Positions 7,353 to 15,249 are shown, counted from the first letter of the stretch. The stretch is 35,579 nt of DNA from an uncultured Microbulbifer sp. (GCF_913055755.1 NZ_CAJXKH010000033.1:1-35579); one strand, 5' to 3'. Notes: generated by a model from the letters alone, not told the origin. A program made the numbers and translations.

Positions 7353-9449
7353 ATGCCCGACACCATGTCCCTGCCACCGATCCCAGACAGTACCCACACA
7401 CAAACCAACAAACAAAACACCAGCAGGCAAATCAGCTCCAACGCCGGCGAGCGCCACCTGGTGCGCAAGCGCGACGGCCGCACCCTGGCGTTCGACCGCG
7501 ACCGCATCAATCGCGCCATCCTCGCCGCCGGCCAGGCCGCCAATGCGTTCGGCGCCGACGAAGCGGAACTGCTGTGCGCGCAGGTGGTGAAAGTGATCGG
7601 CCACCGTTTCCATGGTGAGATGCCGGTGGATATCGAGGACATCCAGAACATCGTCGAGCAGGTGCTGATCAGCAACAACCACCTCGACACCGCGCGCGGC
7701 TACATCGCCTACCGCAGCCGCCACCAGCAGTTGCGCAATGACCGCCAGACCCTGGTGGATGTGGGTGCGTCCATCGACGAGTACCTGCAGCAGGCGGACT
7801 GGCGCGTGGCCGCCAATGCCAACCAGGGCTACTCCCTCGGTGGCCTGATCCTCAACAGCGCCGGCAAGATGATCGCCAACTACTGGCTCAACCACGTCTA
7901 CAGCCCGGAGATCGGCGCCGCCCACCGCGACGGCGACCTGCACATCCACGACCTCGACATGCTCGCCGGCTACTGCGCCGGCTGGTCCCTGCGCACCCTG
8001 CTAAACGAGGGCCTGAACGGCGTGCCCGGCAAGGTGGAATCGGCGGCACCGAAGCACCTGTCCAGCGCGGTCGGCCAGATCGTCAACTTCCTCGGCACCC
8101 TGCAGAACGAGTGGGCCGGCGCCCAGGCATTCAGCTCCTTCGATACCTACATGGCACCGTTTATCCGCAAGGACCAGTTGAGTTATGCACAGGTGCGCCA
8201 GTGCATGCAGGAACTGATCTTTAACCTCAACGTGCCCTCGCGCTGGGGCACCCAGACCCCGTTCACCAACCTCACCTTCGACTGGGTGTGCCCGGAAGAC
8301 CTGCGCGAACAGGTGCCGGTAATCGGCGGTGAGGAAATGCCGTTCAGCTACGGCGAGCTGCAGGAAGAAATGGACCTGATCAACCGCGCCTATATCGAAG
8401 TCATGAGCAAGGGCGACGCCCGTGGCCGCGTGTTCACCTTCCCCATCCCCACCTACAACATCGCCCCGGACTTTCCCTGGCACAGCGAAAATGCCGAGCG
8501 CCTGTTTGAAATGACCGCGCGCTACGGCCTGCCCTATTTCCAGAACTTCCTCAATTCGGATCTCAGCCCGAACATGGTGCGCTCCATGTGTTGCCGCCTG
8601 CAGCTCGACCTGCGCGAACTGTTGAAACGCGGCAACGGCCTGTTCGGTTCCGCCGAGCAGACCGGCTCCCTCGGCGTGGTCACCATCAACTGCGCGCGCC
8701 TCGGCTACCTGCACCGCGGCGACGAAGCCGCCCTGATACGCGCGCTCGACCGCCTGCTGGAACTCGCGCGGGACTCGCTGGAAGTCAAACGCAAAGTCAT
8801 CCAGCGCCACATGGACGCCGGCCTCTTCCCCTACAGCAAGCGCTACCTCGGCACATTGCGCAATCACTTCAGCACCATCGGCGTCAACGGCATCAACGAA
8901 ATGCTGCGCAACTTCAGCGACGACTGCGACAGCGTCGTCACCGAAAATGGCCACGCCATGGCAGAGCGATTGCTGCAACATATCCGCGCGCGCATGACCG
9001 AATTCCAGGAAGCCACCGGCCACCTCTACAACCTCGAAGCCACCCCCGCCGAAGGCACCACCTACCGCTTCGCCCGCGAAGACAAAAAGCGCTACCCGGA
9101 CATCCTCCAGGCCGGCAGCAGCGAAGCCCCCTACTACACCAACTCCTCGCAGCTACCCGTCGGCTTTACCGACGACCCCTTCGAAGCCCTCGCACGCCAG
9201 GAAGCCCTGCAAACCCTCTACACCGGCGGCACCGTCCTGCATCTGTATCTCGGCGAACGCCTCCCCGACGCCGCCAGCTGCCGCGAACTCGTACGCCGCT
9301 CCCTGGAAAACTTCCGCCTGCCGTACATCACCGTCACACCCACATTTTCCATCTGCCCCAAACACGGCTACCTGAGCGGTGAACACCCCTTCTGCCCGCA
9401 GTGCGACGAAGAACTGATCGCCCAGAAACGCGGCTGTTGCGAACACTGA
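7353..9449 (+). CDS. nrdD: Anaerobic (class III) ribonucleoside-triphosphate reductase, large chain lacking the glycyl-radical tail
   Basis: Reduces NTPs to dNTPs without oxygen. The frame has 698 codons; ATG at 7365 is an equally good start (694 residues) because GAAGGA at 7348-7353 is better placed for it. Residues ~35-120 are an ATP-cone (VRKRDGRTLAFDRDRINRAI). The barrel follows, with DLHIHDLDMLAGYCAGWSLRTLL, NLNVPSRWGTQTPFTNLTFDW, and the MCCRLQLD and GSLGVVTINCARLGYL strands. The C-terminus has a zinc-type site CPKHGY...FCPQCDEEL, then stops at GCCEH. The expected glycyl-radical segment (RVxGY) is missing from this chain and is encoded by the next small gene, in the same frame beyond two stop codons (9447-9449 and 9453-9455). 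NrdR and FNR-like boxes precede it. Confidence 0.95.
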   Translation: MPDTMSLPPIPDSTHTQTNKQNTSRQISSNAGERHLVRKRDGRTLAFDRDRINRAILAAGQAANAFGADEAELLCAQVVKVIGHRFHGEMPVDIEDIQNIVEQVLISNNHLDTARGYIAYRSRHQQLRNDRQTLVDVGASIDEYLQQADWRVAANANQGYSLGGLILNSAGKMIANYWLNHVYSPEIGAAHRDGDLHIHDLDMLAGYCAGWSLRTLLNEGLNGVPGKVESAAPKHLSSAVGQIVNFLGTLQNEWAGAQAFSSFDTYMAPFIRKDQLSYAQVRQCMQELIFNLNVPSRWGTQTPFTNLTFDWVCPEDLREQVPVIGGEEMPFSYGELQEEMDLINRAYIEVMSKGDARGRVFTFPIPTYNIAPDFPWHSENAERLFEMTARYGLPYFQNFLNSDLSPNMVRSMCCRLQLDLRELLKRGNGLFGSAEQTGSLGVVTINCARLGYLHRGDEAALIRALDRLLELARDSLEVKRKVIQRHMDAGLFPYSKRYLGTLRNHFSTIGVNGINEMLRNFSDDCDSVVTENGHAMAERLLQHIRARMTEFQEATGHLYNLEATPAEGTTYRFAREDKKRYPDILQAGSSEAPYYTNSSQLPVGFTDDPFEALARQEALQTLYTGGTVLHLYLGERLPDAASCRELVRRSLENFRLPYITVTPTFSICPKHGYLSGEHPFCPQCDEELIAQKRGCCEH

Positions 9450-9494
9450 AAATGATCAACCCCCGGTAAAACCCAAAAAATGAGGATAAAAGCC

Positions 9495-9662
9495 ATGGAA
9501 ACCAAAACCATCGTCCTGAGTAACGAAGAGCGTACCCCCTGCGAAGTCTGGAGCCGTGTCATGGGTTACCACCGCCCGGTCTCTTTCTGGAATCCGGGCA
9601 AGCAGTCGGAGCACAGCGAGCGAAAATATTTCGTCGCTACAGAAAAGAAAGCAGTCCAATAA
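9495..9662 (+). CDS. Separate glycyl-radical domain of class III ribonucleotide reductase (55 residues)
   Basis: Small protein starting METKTIVLSNEERTPCEVW. ATG at 9495 is chosen over 9480 because GAGGA (9482-9486) lies 8 bases before it. It contains SRVMGYHRPVSFWNPGKQSEH. RVMGY matches the RVxGY glycyl-radical motif, with the Gly as radical carrier, and what follows matches the extreme C-terminus of fused NrdD proteins. It lies in frame with nrdD, after TGA AAA TGA and about 40 bases of spacer. It therefore looks like the detached NrdD tail, working in trans as YfiD/GrcA does for pyruvate formate-lyase. NrdG, encoded next, would activate it. The motif is seen; trans-complementation is inference. 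Confidence 0.85.
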   Translation: METKTIVLSNEERTPCEVWSRVMGYHRPVSFWNPGKQSEHSERKYFVATEKKAVQ

Positions 9663-9693
9663 GTCCGAACCGAAGTATTGAACTCGATGCGAA

Positions 9694-9805
9694 GGTGCTA
9701 CTGACGGTAAAGACTTGCCAGATCTTCTAAAACAGGGATGTTTTAGAAGAGCCCCCATGGATGGGTTCACGGCGTGTCTGGCAAGTCTTTACCGTCAGTA
9801 GCACC
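9694..9805. repeat. Nested palindromic element (29-bp perfect inverted repeat)
   Basis: Arms 9694-9722 and 9777-9805 are perfect reverse complements over 29 bases. Inside is a second perfect 11-bp stem (9723-9733 with 9740-9750, loop AGGGAT), then an unpaired 26-base stretch (9751-9776) that includes a small CCCAT/ATGGG hairpin. From memory, its CCCCCATGGATGGGTTCACG core resembles dispersed palindromic repeats common in marine gammaproteobacterial genomes. It has no transposase. It sits between the glycyl-radical gene and nrdG and may act as a transcript hairpin or a mobile palindrome. Confidence 0.85.
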
Positions 9806-9859
9806 GCCACAGAAATGGCTAAAGAACCGCCACCGGACTTCGAAAAGACGCACTCAAAA

Positions 9860-10498
9860 ATGCCCGAACAACTAAGAGTAGGCGGTTTCACTCCCTTCAC
9901 CGCCATCGACTTCCCCGGCGCCCTGTCCGCCGTCGTCTTCTGCCAGGGCTGTCCCTGGCGCTGCCGCTACTGCCACAACGGCAGCCTGCTGCCAGCAACA
10001 AGCGACGACCTCTACCAGTGGCCACAACTACTGCACCACCTGCAACAACGCCAGGGCCTGCTCGACGCCATCGTTTTCTCCGGCGGTGAACCCACCGCCC
10101 AACCCGCCCTCGAAAACGCCATCAACCAGGTGCGAGCACTCGGCTTCAAAACCGGCCTGCACACCGCCGGCATCTACCCCAGAAGACTCGCAAAACTCAT
10201 CCCCAAACTCCACTGGGTCGGCCTCGACATCAAAGCCCTGCCACAGAACTACCCCGCCATCACCAACGTCCGCCACAGCGGCACCCCCGCCTGGGAAAGC
10301 GCCCGCCTGCTGGCAGAGTCCGGCATCCCCCTGCAGGTACGCCTCACCCGCCACCCGTCACTCACCACGGAAAAAGAAATCGCACAGATCCGCACAGAAT
10401 TGCAAAAACTGGGAATTAACGAGCTGGTAGTACAGAAGTGCAACACCGAAAACTGCCTGGATCAGGCATTGCACAGCAACGTTATCCACAGGCAGTGA
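9860..10498 (+). CDS. nrdG: Anaerobic ribonucleotide reductase activating protein
   Basis: Radical SAM activase that installs the glycyl radical using S-adenosylmethionine and a [4Fe-4S] cluster. 212 residues from ATG at 9860 (MPEQLRVGGFTPFTAIDFPG). This start is chosen because homologues begin here; upstream in-frame ATGs at 9761 and 9815 lie in or next to the palindromic repeat and extend into non-conserved sequence. Cluster ligands are C31, C35 and C38 (CPWRCRYC), with an extra C28. FSGGEPTAQPALENAI is the SAM-binding glycine motif, and TGLHTAGIYPRRL and WVGLDIKALP follow as in NrdG2-type activases. Codon use is strikingly C-rich on the coding strand, as in the 3' half of nrdD. The ribosome-binding site is weak. 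Its substrate is probably the Gly in the 55-residue protein just upstream. Confidence 0.93.
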   Translation: MPEQLRVGGFTPFTAIDFPGALSAVVFCQGCPWRCRYCHNGSLLPATSDDLYQWPQLLHHLQQRQGLLDAIVFSGGEPTAQPALENAINQVRALGFKTGLHTAGIYPRRLAKLIPKLHWVGLDIKALPQNYPAITNVRHSGTPAWESARLLAESGIPLQVRLTRHPSLTTEKEIAQIRTELQKLGINELVVQKCNTENCLDQALHSNVIHRQ

Positions 10499-10526
10499 CC
10501 GGAGTAAAAGCGAGAACAACACGAAA

Positions 10527-10557
10527 AAGGGCGCGGCTACTTGGTAGCCACGCCCTT
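10527..10557. terminator. Hairpin terminator between convergent nrdG and the nar-ubi operon
   Basis: A 14-bp stem (10527-10540 with 10544-10557, one C-A mismatch, 3-base loop) lies between nrdG (+) and the parvulin gene (-). On the minus strand it is followed by TTTTTCGT, so it terminates the long minus-strand operon best. On the plus strand the downstream T-run is weak. Confidence 0.8.
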
Positions 10558-10589
10558 GATGTTTACAAAGGGAGTACAGGAAGGATCGA

Positions 10590-11420
10590 TCAATTCGGTC
10601 GCGGCACCTCCGCCAGCATATCAATCCCGCTGATTTCCGCTGCAGCTACCAGTTGCTGCATATATCCATCCAGCGCAATTCTGCGGTTGCGCTCCGCCAG
10701 GTATTCCCGAATCTTGTCTTCCACGTAATCGAATTCCAGTTCGCGCCCGAGCTGCATCTGCTCCACATAAATCAGGTGCCAGCCGTATTCCGTGCGCACC
10801 AACTCCGGTACCAGACCGGTAGTGCCTGAGAACACCGCCTGGTCGAAAGCGCGCACCATTTCTCCCCCGCTGACCTGGCCCAGACTGCCACCGGTCTTGG
10901 CGGAGTCACAGGCGGAGTGGCTGCGGGCGAGCTCGCAAAACGTTACCAGCGGATCGGCGGCATCGGTGATCTGCTGCAACAACTGCAGAGCCCGCGCTTC
11001 GCAGGCATCCACCGCATCGTCACCGGGGCTGACCGGGATCAAAATGTGACGCACTTCCGCCAGCGGCGACGACAGGAAAAACTGACGGTTATTGTTGTAG
11101 AAATCCTCAAGTTCCTCGCGGCTGCATTCTGCAACCTGCACCTCCCGCGCCAGCAGCTGCTCCACCGCGGACTCGAATGCCTCGCCGTTGATATCCGCAT
11201 CCTCTTTACACAAGCCCTGTGCCGCCGCCGCGCGGCGCAACAGGTGCCCCAGCACCATGGCGCGGCCGGCGCGATAGGCCGCCTCCTGCGGTGTCGGTGC
11301 CGGGTAGTACTGCATTTCTGCATAGATCTGCGATTGCGGAATCTCAACCCCGTTGACGCTGACCGGGGACAGGAACAGCGGTTGCTGCCGGGTGTTGTCG
11401 GTTGCCAGGAGTGGGTTCAT
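10590..11420 (-). CDS. PpiC-type parvulin peptidyl-prolyl isomerase, second copy
   Basis: 276 residues from ATG at 11420. GGAGGT lies just upstream, and a longer frame to 11495 would overlap ubiV, so the shorter start is preferred. The N-terminal half (residues ~15-100) is helical and NifM-like. The parvulin domain spans ~120-235: EVRHILIPV, FCELARSHSACDSAKTGGSLGQV, FDQAVFSGTTGLVPELVRTEYGWHLIYVE. No signal peptide is visible, so it is probably cytoplasmic. It is a clear paralogue of the parvulin at 14404, sharing NG...IYAEMQ..PAP.P.EA.Y.A.R and QGLC. It is the last gene of the nar-ubi run. It may help fold or mature nitrate reductase or the UbiUV proteins; the client is unknown. Confidence 0.87.
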   Translation of the reverse strand: MNPLLATDNTRQQPLFLSPVSVNGVEIPQSQIYAEMQYYPAPTPQEAAYRAGRAMVLGHLLRRAAAAQGLCKEDADINGEAFESAVEQLLAREVQVAECSREELEDFYNNNRQFFLSSPLAEVRHILIPVSPGDDAVDACEARALQLLQQITDAADPLVTFCELARSHSACDSAKTGGSLGQVSGGEMVRAFDQAVFSGTTGLVPELVRTEYGWHLIYVEQMQLGRELEFDYVEDKIREYLAERNRRIALDGYMQQLVAAAEISGIDMLAEVPRPN

Positions 11421-11475
11421 AGGGACCTCCGATATGTGAGTCCGAAATATGTTTTTCAGGTTGCGCCCCGGCGAT

Positions 11476-12354
11476 TCAGCCGGGTGCGCGGGCAATCAAT
11501 TCAAGACCGGGACGGTCACACCAGTAGCCATCCACACCCGCCGGCAGGATTTCTTGGGCGGGCTCGCCGCGGCGGGCAGCGTCGAAGGCCGCAATGATTT
11601 CTTCCATCCGCTGCCACTGCGGCGACAGGCGCAGGATATCGATCCCGAGTTCGCACAGCTGTGCATAGTGGGGCAACAGATTGACCGGTTCCCCGGACAG
11701 GGTCTGGATGCCGTTGATCAAAAACAGGGACTCCCCCTCCTGGGAGGCCAGCGGCAAACCCTCGGGGTATTCCATACAGCGGTATCCGCAGTTGTCCTTG
11801 TCGAGCCCCAGGTGGCGGGCGGTAAAGCAGCGCGCCGAATAGGCCAGTGGCATATGGCCGTAGGCAAACAGTTCGACTTCCGGCTTGTTGTCACAGCTGT
11901 CGAGTATTTCGCCGAGCTGCCGTGCACTCATTTCCACCGGCACCGTCCAGCGCACCATGCCCGCAGACATCAGCTGTGCCAGCGCGTGCTGGTTATAGAT
12001 ATTGAGCGCCGGACCGCCGACAAACGGCACCCGCGCGTCCGACAGCAGCTGTACCGCCGACATATCGTTGGCCTCCACCAGCATCTGCCCGTTGTCACAG
12101 ATCTTGCGCACCCAGTTAAGGTCAGCATTCGACTCCAGCAGGGTCAGGGTAGAGAGCACTATCTGGCTATCGGACACCTCCGTGAGGGTCTGCGCCAGTG
12201 TCAGCCAGTCACTCGCGCGCAACTGATGCCGTTTGCCGCACACCACCTCGCCGAGATAAATAATATCCAGCGGCGCCGACAGCATTTTTTCGTAGAACAG
12301 ATTGATATCGGTGCGCGTCCAGTAATATTGCGCAGGACCCAGAGCGAGCTGCAT
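11476..12354 (-). CDS. ubiV: UbiV, O2-independent ubiquinone hydroxylation protein (U32 family)
   Basis: Partner of UbiU in hydroxylating the ubiquinone ring without oxygen; both carry [4Fe-4S] clusters. 292 residues from ATG at 12354, chosen over 12375 because AGGA precedes it and the length then matches E. coli UbiV (292). Cluster cysteines are C39 (GEVVCGKRHQ) and C176, C189 and C193 (ARCFTARHLGLDKDNCGYRC), with the same 13- and 4-residue spacing as E. coli (C39, C180, C193, C197). The gene follows ubiU by 20 bases. Its position inside the nitrate reductase operon implies it supplies the quinol that NarI oxidises. Confidence 0.95.
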   Translation of the reverse strand: MQLALGPAQYYWTRTDINLFYEKMLSAPLDIIYLGEVVCGKRHQLRASDWLTLAQTLTEVSDSQIVLSTLTLLESNADLNWVRKICDNGQMLVEANDMSAVQLLSDARVPFVGGPALNIYNQHALAQLMSAGMVRWTVPVEMSARQLGEILDSCDNKPEVELFAYGHMPLAYSARCFTARHLGLDKDNCGYRCMEYPEGLPLASQEGESLFLINGIQTLSGEPVNLLPHYAQLCELGIDILRLSPQWQRMEEIIAAFDAARRGEPAQEILPAGVDGYWCDRPGLELIARAPG

Positions 12355-12374
12355 GTTGCTTCCTCTTCCTTCCA

Positions 12375-13370
12375 CTACTGCCAGGGGCGATCGTAGGCGC
12401 CCAGGGTGGTTTGCTTGCCTTCCGCGTTTTTCGCCAGGGTGGTGCGCCAGCGCTCGGTGATCGAAAAGTCCGAACCGCTCCGCATCACCTCATCGATTGC
12501 CTCGCGCCAGGTGCGCACCACCTGTGCCACATAGGCCGGACTGCGCTGGCGCCCTTCCAGCTTGATCGCCCGGATGCCCGCGGCCCTGAGTTCCGGCAGC
12601 AGCGCCATACTGTTGAGACTGGTGGGTTCCTCCAGCGCATGCTGGCGCTTGCCGTCCACCATAAAGCGCCCCTTGCACAGGGTGGGGTAACCGGCGTGCT
12701 CGTTGTCGGCAAAGCGGTCGATCAGCACCTTGTTCAGGCGGGTCTCGAGGCCCTGCTCCGTGGTCCGCCACTCCACCGCTTTGGCCGGGGAACAGACCCC
12801 GTTCAGGTTGGGGGACTCGCCGGTAACATAGGAACTCAGGTGGCAGCGGCCCTCGGCCATGATGCAGAGGCTGCCGAAACCGAACACTTCCAGTTCCACC
12901 TCGCTGGCGGCGGCCAGTTGCTGCACCTGTTTCAGGGACAGTACCCGCGGCAGTACCGCGCGGCGGATACCGAATTGCCGGTGATAAAACGCCAGCGCCG
13001 GCGCACCGGTGGCGGAGGCCTGTACCGACAGGTGAAGGGGCAATTCCGGATGCCTGTCCCGCGCGTACCCCATCAGCCCGATATCCGCCAGGATCACGGC
13101 GTCCGCATGGAGACCGGCGGCGCGGTCGACCGCCGCCTGCCAGCGGGAAAAGGTGCCGGGGCGGGCGTAGGTATTGATCGCCACAAACAGTTTTTTGCCG
13201 CGACTGCGAATACGCTCCAGCGCACGCATTGATGTTTTGTCGTTGAAATTGAGGCCGCCAAAATTGCGCGCGTTGGTTTCGTCGCTAAAGCCGATATACA
13301 CCGCATCCGCGCCGTTTTCGACCGCAGCTTCGAGAGCCGGCAGGCTTCCCGCAGGGCAGACTAGTTCCAT
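12375..13370 (-). CDS. ubiU: UbiU, O2-independent ubiquinone hydroxylation protein (U32 family)
   Basis: U32 family protein of 331 residues, exactly the E. coli UbiU length. It forms a complex with UbiV that hydroxylates ubiquinone precursors anaerobically, with prephenate as oxygen donor in the current model. It begins MELVCPAGSLPALEAAVENGADAVYIG, the family N-terminus. The four cluster cysteines fall at C169, C176, C193 and C232 (GSLCIMAEGRC, NGVC, TLCKGRF), the same numbers as in E. coli. IKLEGRQRSPAYVAQVV is the conserved U32 C-terminal stretch. The start is ATG at 13370 with a modest purine stretch upstream. It lies between ubiT and ubiV, the usual order for a UbiTUV set. Confidence 0.96.
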   Translation of the reverse strand: MELVCPAGSLPALEAAVENGADAVYIGFSDETNARNFGGLNFNDKTSMRALERIRSRGKKLFVAINTYARPGTFSRWQAAVDRAAGLHADAVILADIGLMGYARDRHPELPLHLSVQASATGAPALAFYHRQFGIRRAVLPRVLSLKQVQQLAAASEVELEVFGFGSLCIMAEGRCHLSSYVTGESPNLNGVCSPAKAVEWRTTEQGLETRLNKVLIDRFADNEHAGYPTLCKGRFMVDGKRQHALEEPTSLNSMALLPELRAAGIRAIKLEGRQRSPAYVAQVVRTWREAIDEVMRSGSDFSITERWRTTLAKNAEGKQTTLGAYDRPWQ

Positions 13371-13423
13371 ATTTTTACCACTCGATTCTCTCCACTTAAG
13401 GCACTTTTCGTCGGTACCCTGTG

Positions 13424-13927
13424 TCAGCTTGCAGCGACCGTCGCCAGTTCTGTGGCGACCACTTCCAGCCAGCGCTGGGCCCAGCGCGGTATGCGATTGC
13501 GGTCAAACGCATCCAACCGGTTTTTCACCGTCAAGCCGATTTCGGTCTGGCCGCGAATGGCCAACCTGCGCTGGAAAAACAGGGTGTCCGGATCTTCCCG
13601 GCCACTGGCGATGGCAAAAAAATCCGCAAGGCCGGCAGAGATGGTGGCGTCGGCCGGTACCGCGGCCGATACGCGCACAAAGTGGTCGCCGTGTTTGCTG
13701 ACGCGCAGTTCCAAGCCCAGGTCGGTCACGTTAACTTCCAGAACCTGGCCATCGAGGAAATCAAACAACCCATCCTCCAGCTCAACCGCCAGCTGCCGGT
13801 TGAGCAGTTGGATAAATATACGTTCGCCGGGCCAGCGGGGAAGTCGCCGCAAGGCCCTGCAACCGACTCGGTAACCCACACGTGAAATGGACCGTTTGAG
13901 CGCTAACACCTTGTCTTCTCCATTCAA
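13424..13927 (-). CDS. ubiT: UbiT, SCP2-domain lipid-binding protein of anaerobic ubiquinone synthesis
   Basis: 167 residues, an SCP2 sterol-carrier-like domain over most of its length. The diagnostic stretch DPDTLFFQRRLAIRGQTEIG, followed by LTVKNRLDA (residues ~110-140), is nearly the same as in E. coli UbiT. It binds hydrophobic quinone precursors and is needed for O2-independent ubiquinone synthesis with UbiU and UbiV. The frame opens with TTG at 13927, preceded closely by GGAAGAG. The nearby ATG is out of frame, so TTG is the likely start, with GTG at 13909 as alternative. About 50 bases separate it from ubiU and 93 from the DGC gene upstream. Confidence 0.92.
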   Translation of the reverse strand: MNGEDKVLALKRSISRVGYRVGCRALRRLPRWPGERIFIQLLNRQLAVELEDGLFDFLDGQVLEVNVTDLGLELRVSKHGDHFVRVSAAVPADATISAGLADFFAIASGREDPDTLFFQRRLAIRGQTEIGLTVKNRLDAFDRNRIPRWAQRWLEVVATELATVAAS

Positions 13928-14020
13928 AAAACTCTTCCGTTACACCTGAAATACGCTGGTTAATGTCGCCAGGTGGCGGGCTCGCAAGACCGCGCTCGCC
14001 ATCGACACCTTCGTCCGCAG

Positions 14021-14407
14021 TTAAGTAGACAACAACGCAGCGATGCGCGGGCTAACCACCGTTTGCAAAATTCGCTCGATTTCCTCGACCGTGGGATCTG
14101 CATGCATTTTCTTGCGAATGCCCTCCCGCGACAGATCTATGTGTAGATCCGGCGCAATCCCCTGTCGCTGCAGGCAACTGCGAGCGCAGTGCAGCGGGCA
14201 GCCATCCAGCACGACCTTGGGGCGCTCCGCGGTGGCGATCCTGAGCAGGGCCGGCACCTCGCCACCAACACCTGCAATGCAGGACATTTCCGCCAGCTTC
14301 GCGCGATCCAGGCGCACCGCCAGTGCGTTGGTCAGTTGTGCCGCGCTGGAGCAGCCAGAGCAGGCGTACACCAGCGGCAATTCGCGATAACTACTTTTAT
14401 TGGTCAT
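14021..14407 (-). CDS. DGC-domain putative zinc-binding protein
   Basis: 128 residues resembling the DGC family (named for a conserved Asp-Gly-Cys). Six cysteines are arranged as C16-X2-C19 (YACSGCSSAAQLTNALA), C43 (MSCIAGVGG) and VVLDGCPLHCARSCL (C70, C74, C78). Metal or Fe-S binding is likely from the Cys pattern, but no function is established that I know of. There is no signal peptide. Its ATG overlaps the parvulin stop by 4 bases (ATGA, 14404-14407), so the two are translationally coupled. Its place in the nar operon suggests a role in cofactor handling or redox sensing during nitrate respiration; this is inference. Confidence 0.8.
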   Translation of the reverse strand: MTNKSSYRELPLVYACSGCSSAAQLTNALAVRLDRAKLAEMSCIAGVGGEVPALLRIATAERPKVVLDGCPLHCARSCLQRQGIAPDLHIDLSREGIRKKMHADPTVEEIERILQTVVSPRIAALLST

Positions 14408-15234
14408 GAACGACTTCCGCCGAGCGCGCAGGACATATCAACCCCCTGGATTTCCGCCTTGCCCACCAGGCATTTGAGATAGACGTTGACCATCCTGCGG
14501 CGCAAGTCCGCCTGCAGATATTTTCCGATGCGCTCTTCCATGTGGCTAAACCGCAGCGGTCGTCCCCGCTCCAGCCGTTCAACGTAGATCAGATGCCAGC
14601 CGTACTTGGTGCGCACCGGTGTGCGTACCAGGCCTGTGCCACCCGAAAATACGGCCTGTTCAAATGGCGCCACCGTGTCACCGGGGCCAATTTGGCCGAG
14701 ACTGCCGCCGGCGGAGCCGGAGGAGCAGTTCGAACGCTGCTGCGCCAGCTTTGTGAAGTGCTGCAGCGGATCCGCAGCGCGAAGGATTTCCGCCAGCAGT
14801 TTGTTGGCAATACGTTTCTGTCCCCCGCTGCTACCTTTTTTTCCCGGCATCACTGCCAGTAGGATATGCCGCACTTCCGCCAATGGCTGCGAGGTGAATT
14901 TCTCGCGGTGCGTATAAAAATATTCCAGGCGCTGTTGCAGGGTTGGTTTCAGCTGTGGCACTTCCCGCTCGAACAGCTGCTCGACCACGTCATCGAAGGC
15001 TGCACTGGCGGTATCGATTTCGCGGTCACACAACCCCTGCTCACAGGCGCTCTCTCGCAGCAGATCCGCCAGCACCAGTGAGCGCGCTGCTGCGTACATG
15101 GCCTCCCGGGGTGATGGCGCGGGGTGGTGCTGCATTTCCGCGTAGATCCGTTCCCGCGCTATCCGCCGGCCATTGACCAGTACCGGTCCAATGAACTGCT
15201 GATCGTTTGCATCGTTGGCCGGTAGTGCGTTCAT
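14404..15234 (-). CDS. PpiC-type parvulin peptidyl-prolyl isomerase downstream of narI
   Basis: 276 residues starting at ATG 15234 with GGAGGAT just upstream. Residues ~1-100 form a helical NifM-like region. Residues ~120-240 form the parvulin domain: EVRHILLAV, GGSLGQIGPGDTVAPFEQAVFSG and KYGWHLIYVERLERG. Ser- and Gly-rich linkers (KKGSSGGQ, NCSSGSAGG) interrupt it. No signal peptide is visible, so it is cytoplasmic. A parvulin directly after narI also occurs in P. aeruginosa (recalled as PA3871), supporting a conserved role in assembling or stabilising NarGHI. A paralogue closes the same operon at 10590. Confidence 0.9.
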   Translation of the reverse strand: MNALPANDANDQQFIGPVLVNGRRIARERIYAEMQHHPAPSPREAMYAAARSLVLADLLRESACEQGLCDREIDTASAAFDDVVEQLFEREVPQLKPTLQQRLEYFYTHREKFTSQPLAEVRHILLAVMPGKKGSSGGQKRIANKLLAEILRAADPLQHFTKLAQQRSNCSSGSAGGSLGQIGPGDTVAPFEQAVFSGGTGLVRTPVRTKYGWHLIYVERLERGRPLRFSHMEERIGKYLQADLRRRMVNVYLKCLVGKAEIQGVDMSCALGGSRS

Positions 15235-15249
15235 GACATCCTCCCTGCT

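Noticed and set aside
9447..9455. UGA readthrough or selenocysteine joining NrdD to its radical tail
   Set aside because: Two in-frame stops (TGA AAA TGA) would have to be recoded, and a good ribosome-binding site precedes the second chain.
9761..9859. Longer nrdG start inside the palindromic repeat
   Set aside because: The extension is encoded by the repeat arm and non-conserved sequence; homologues begin near residue 34 of that frame.
13376..13382. NarL heptamer TACCACT before ubiU
   Set aside because: It overlaps the likely ribosome-binding region of ubiU inside an operon; probably chance.
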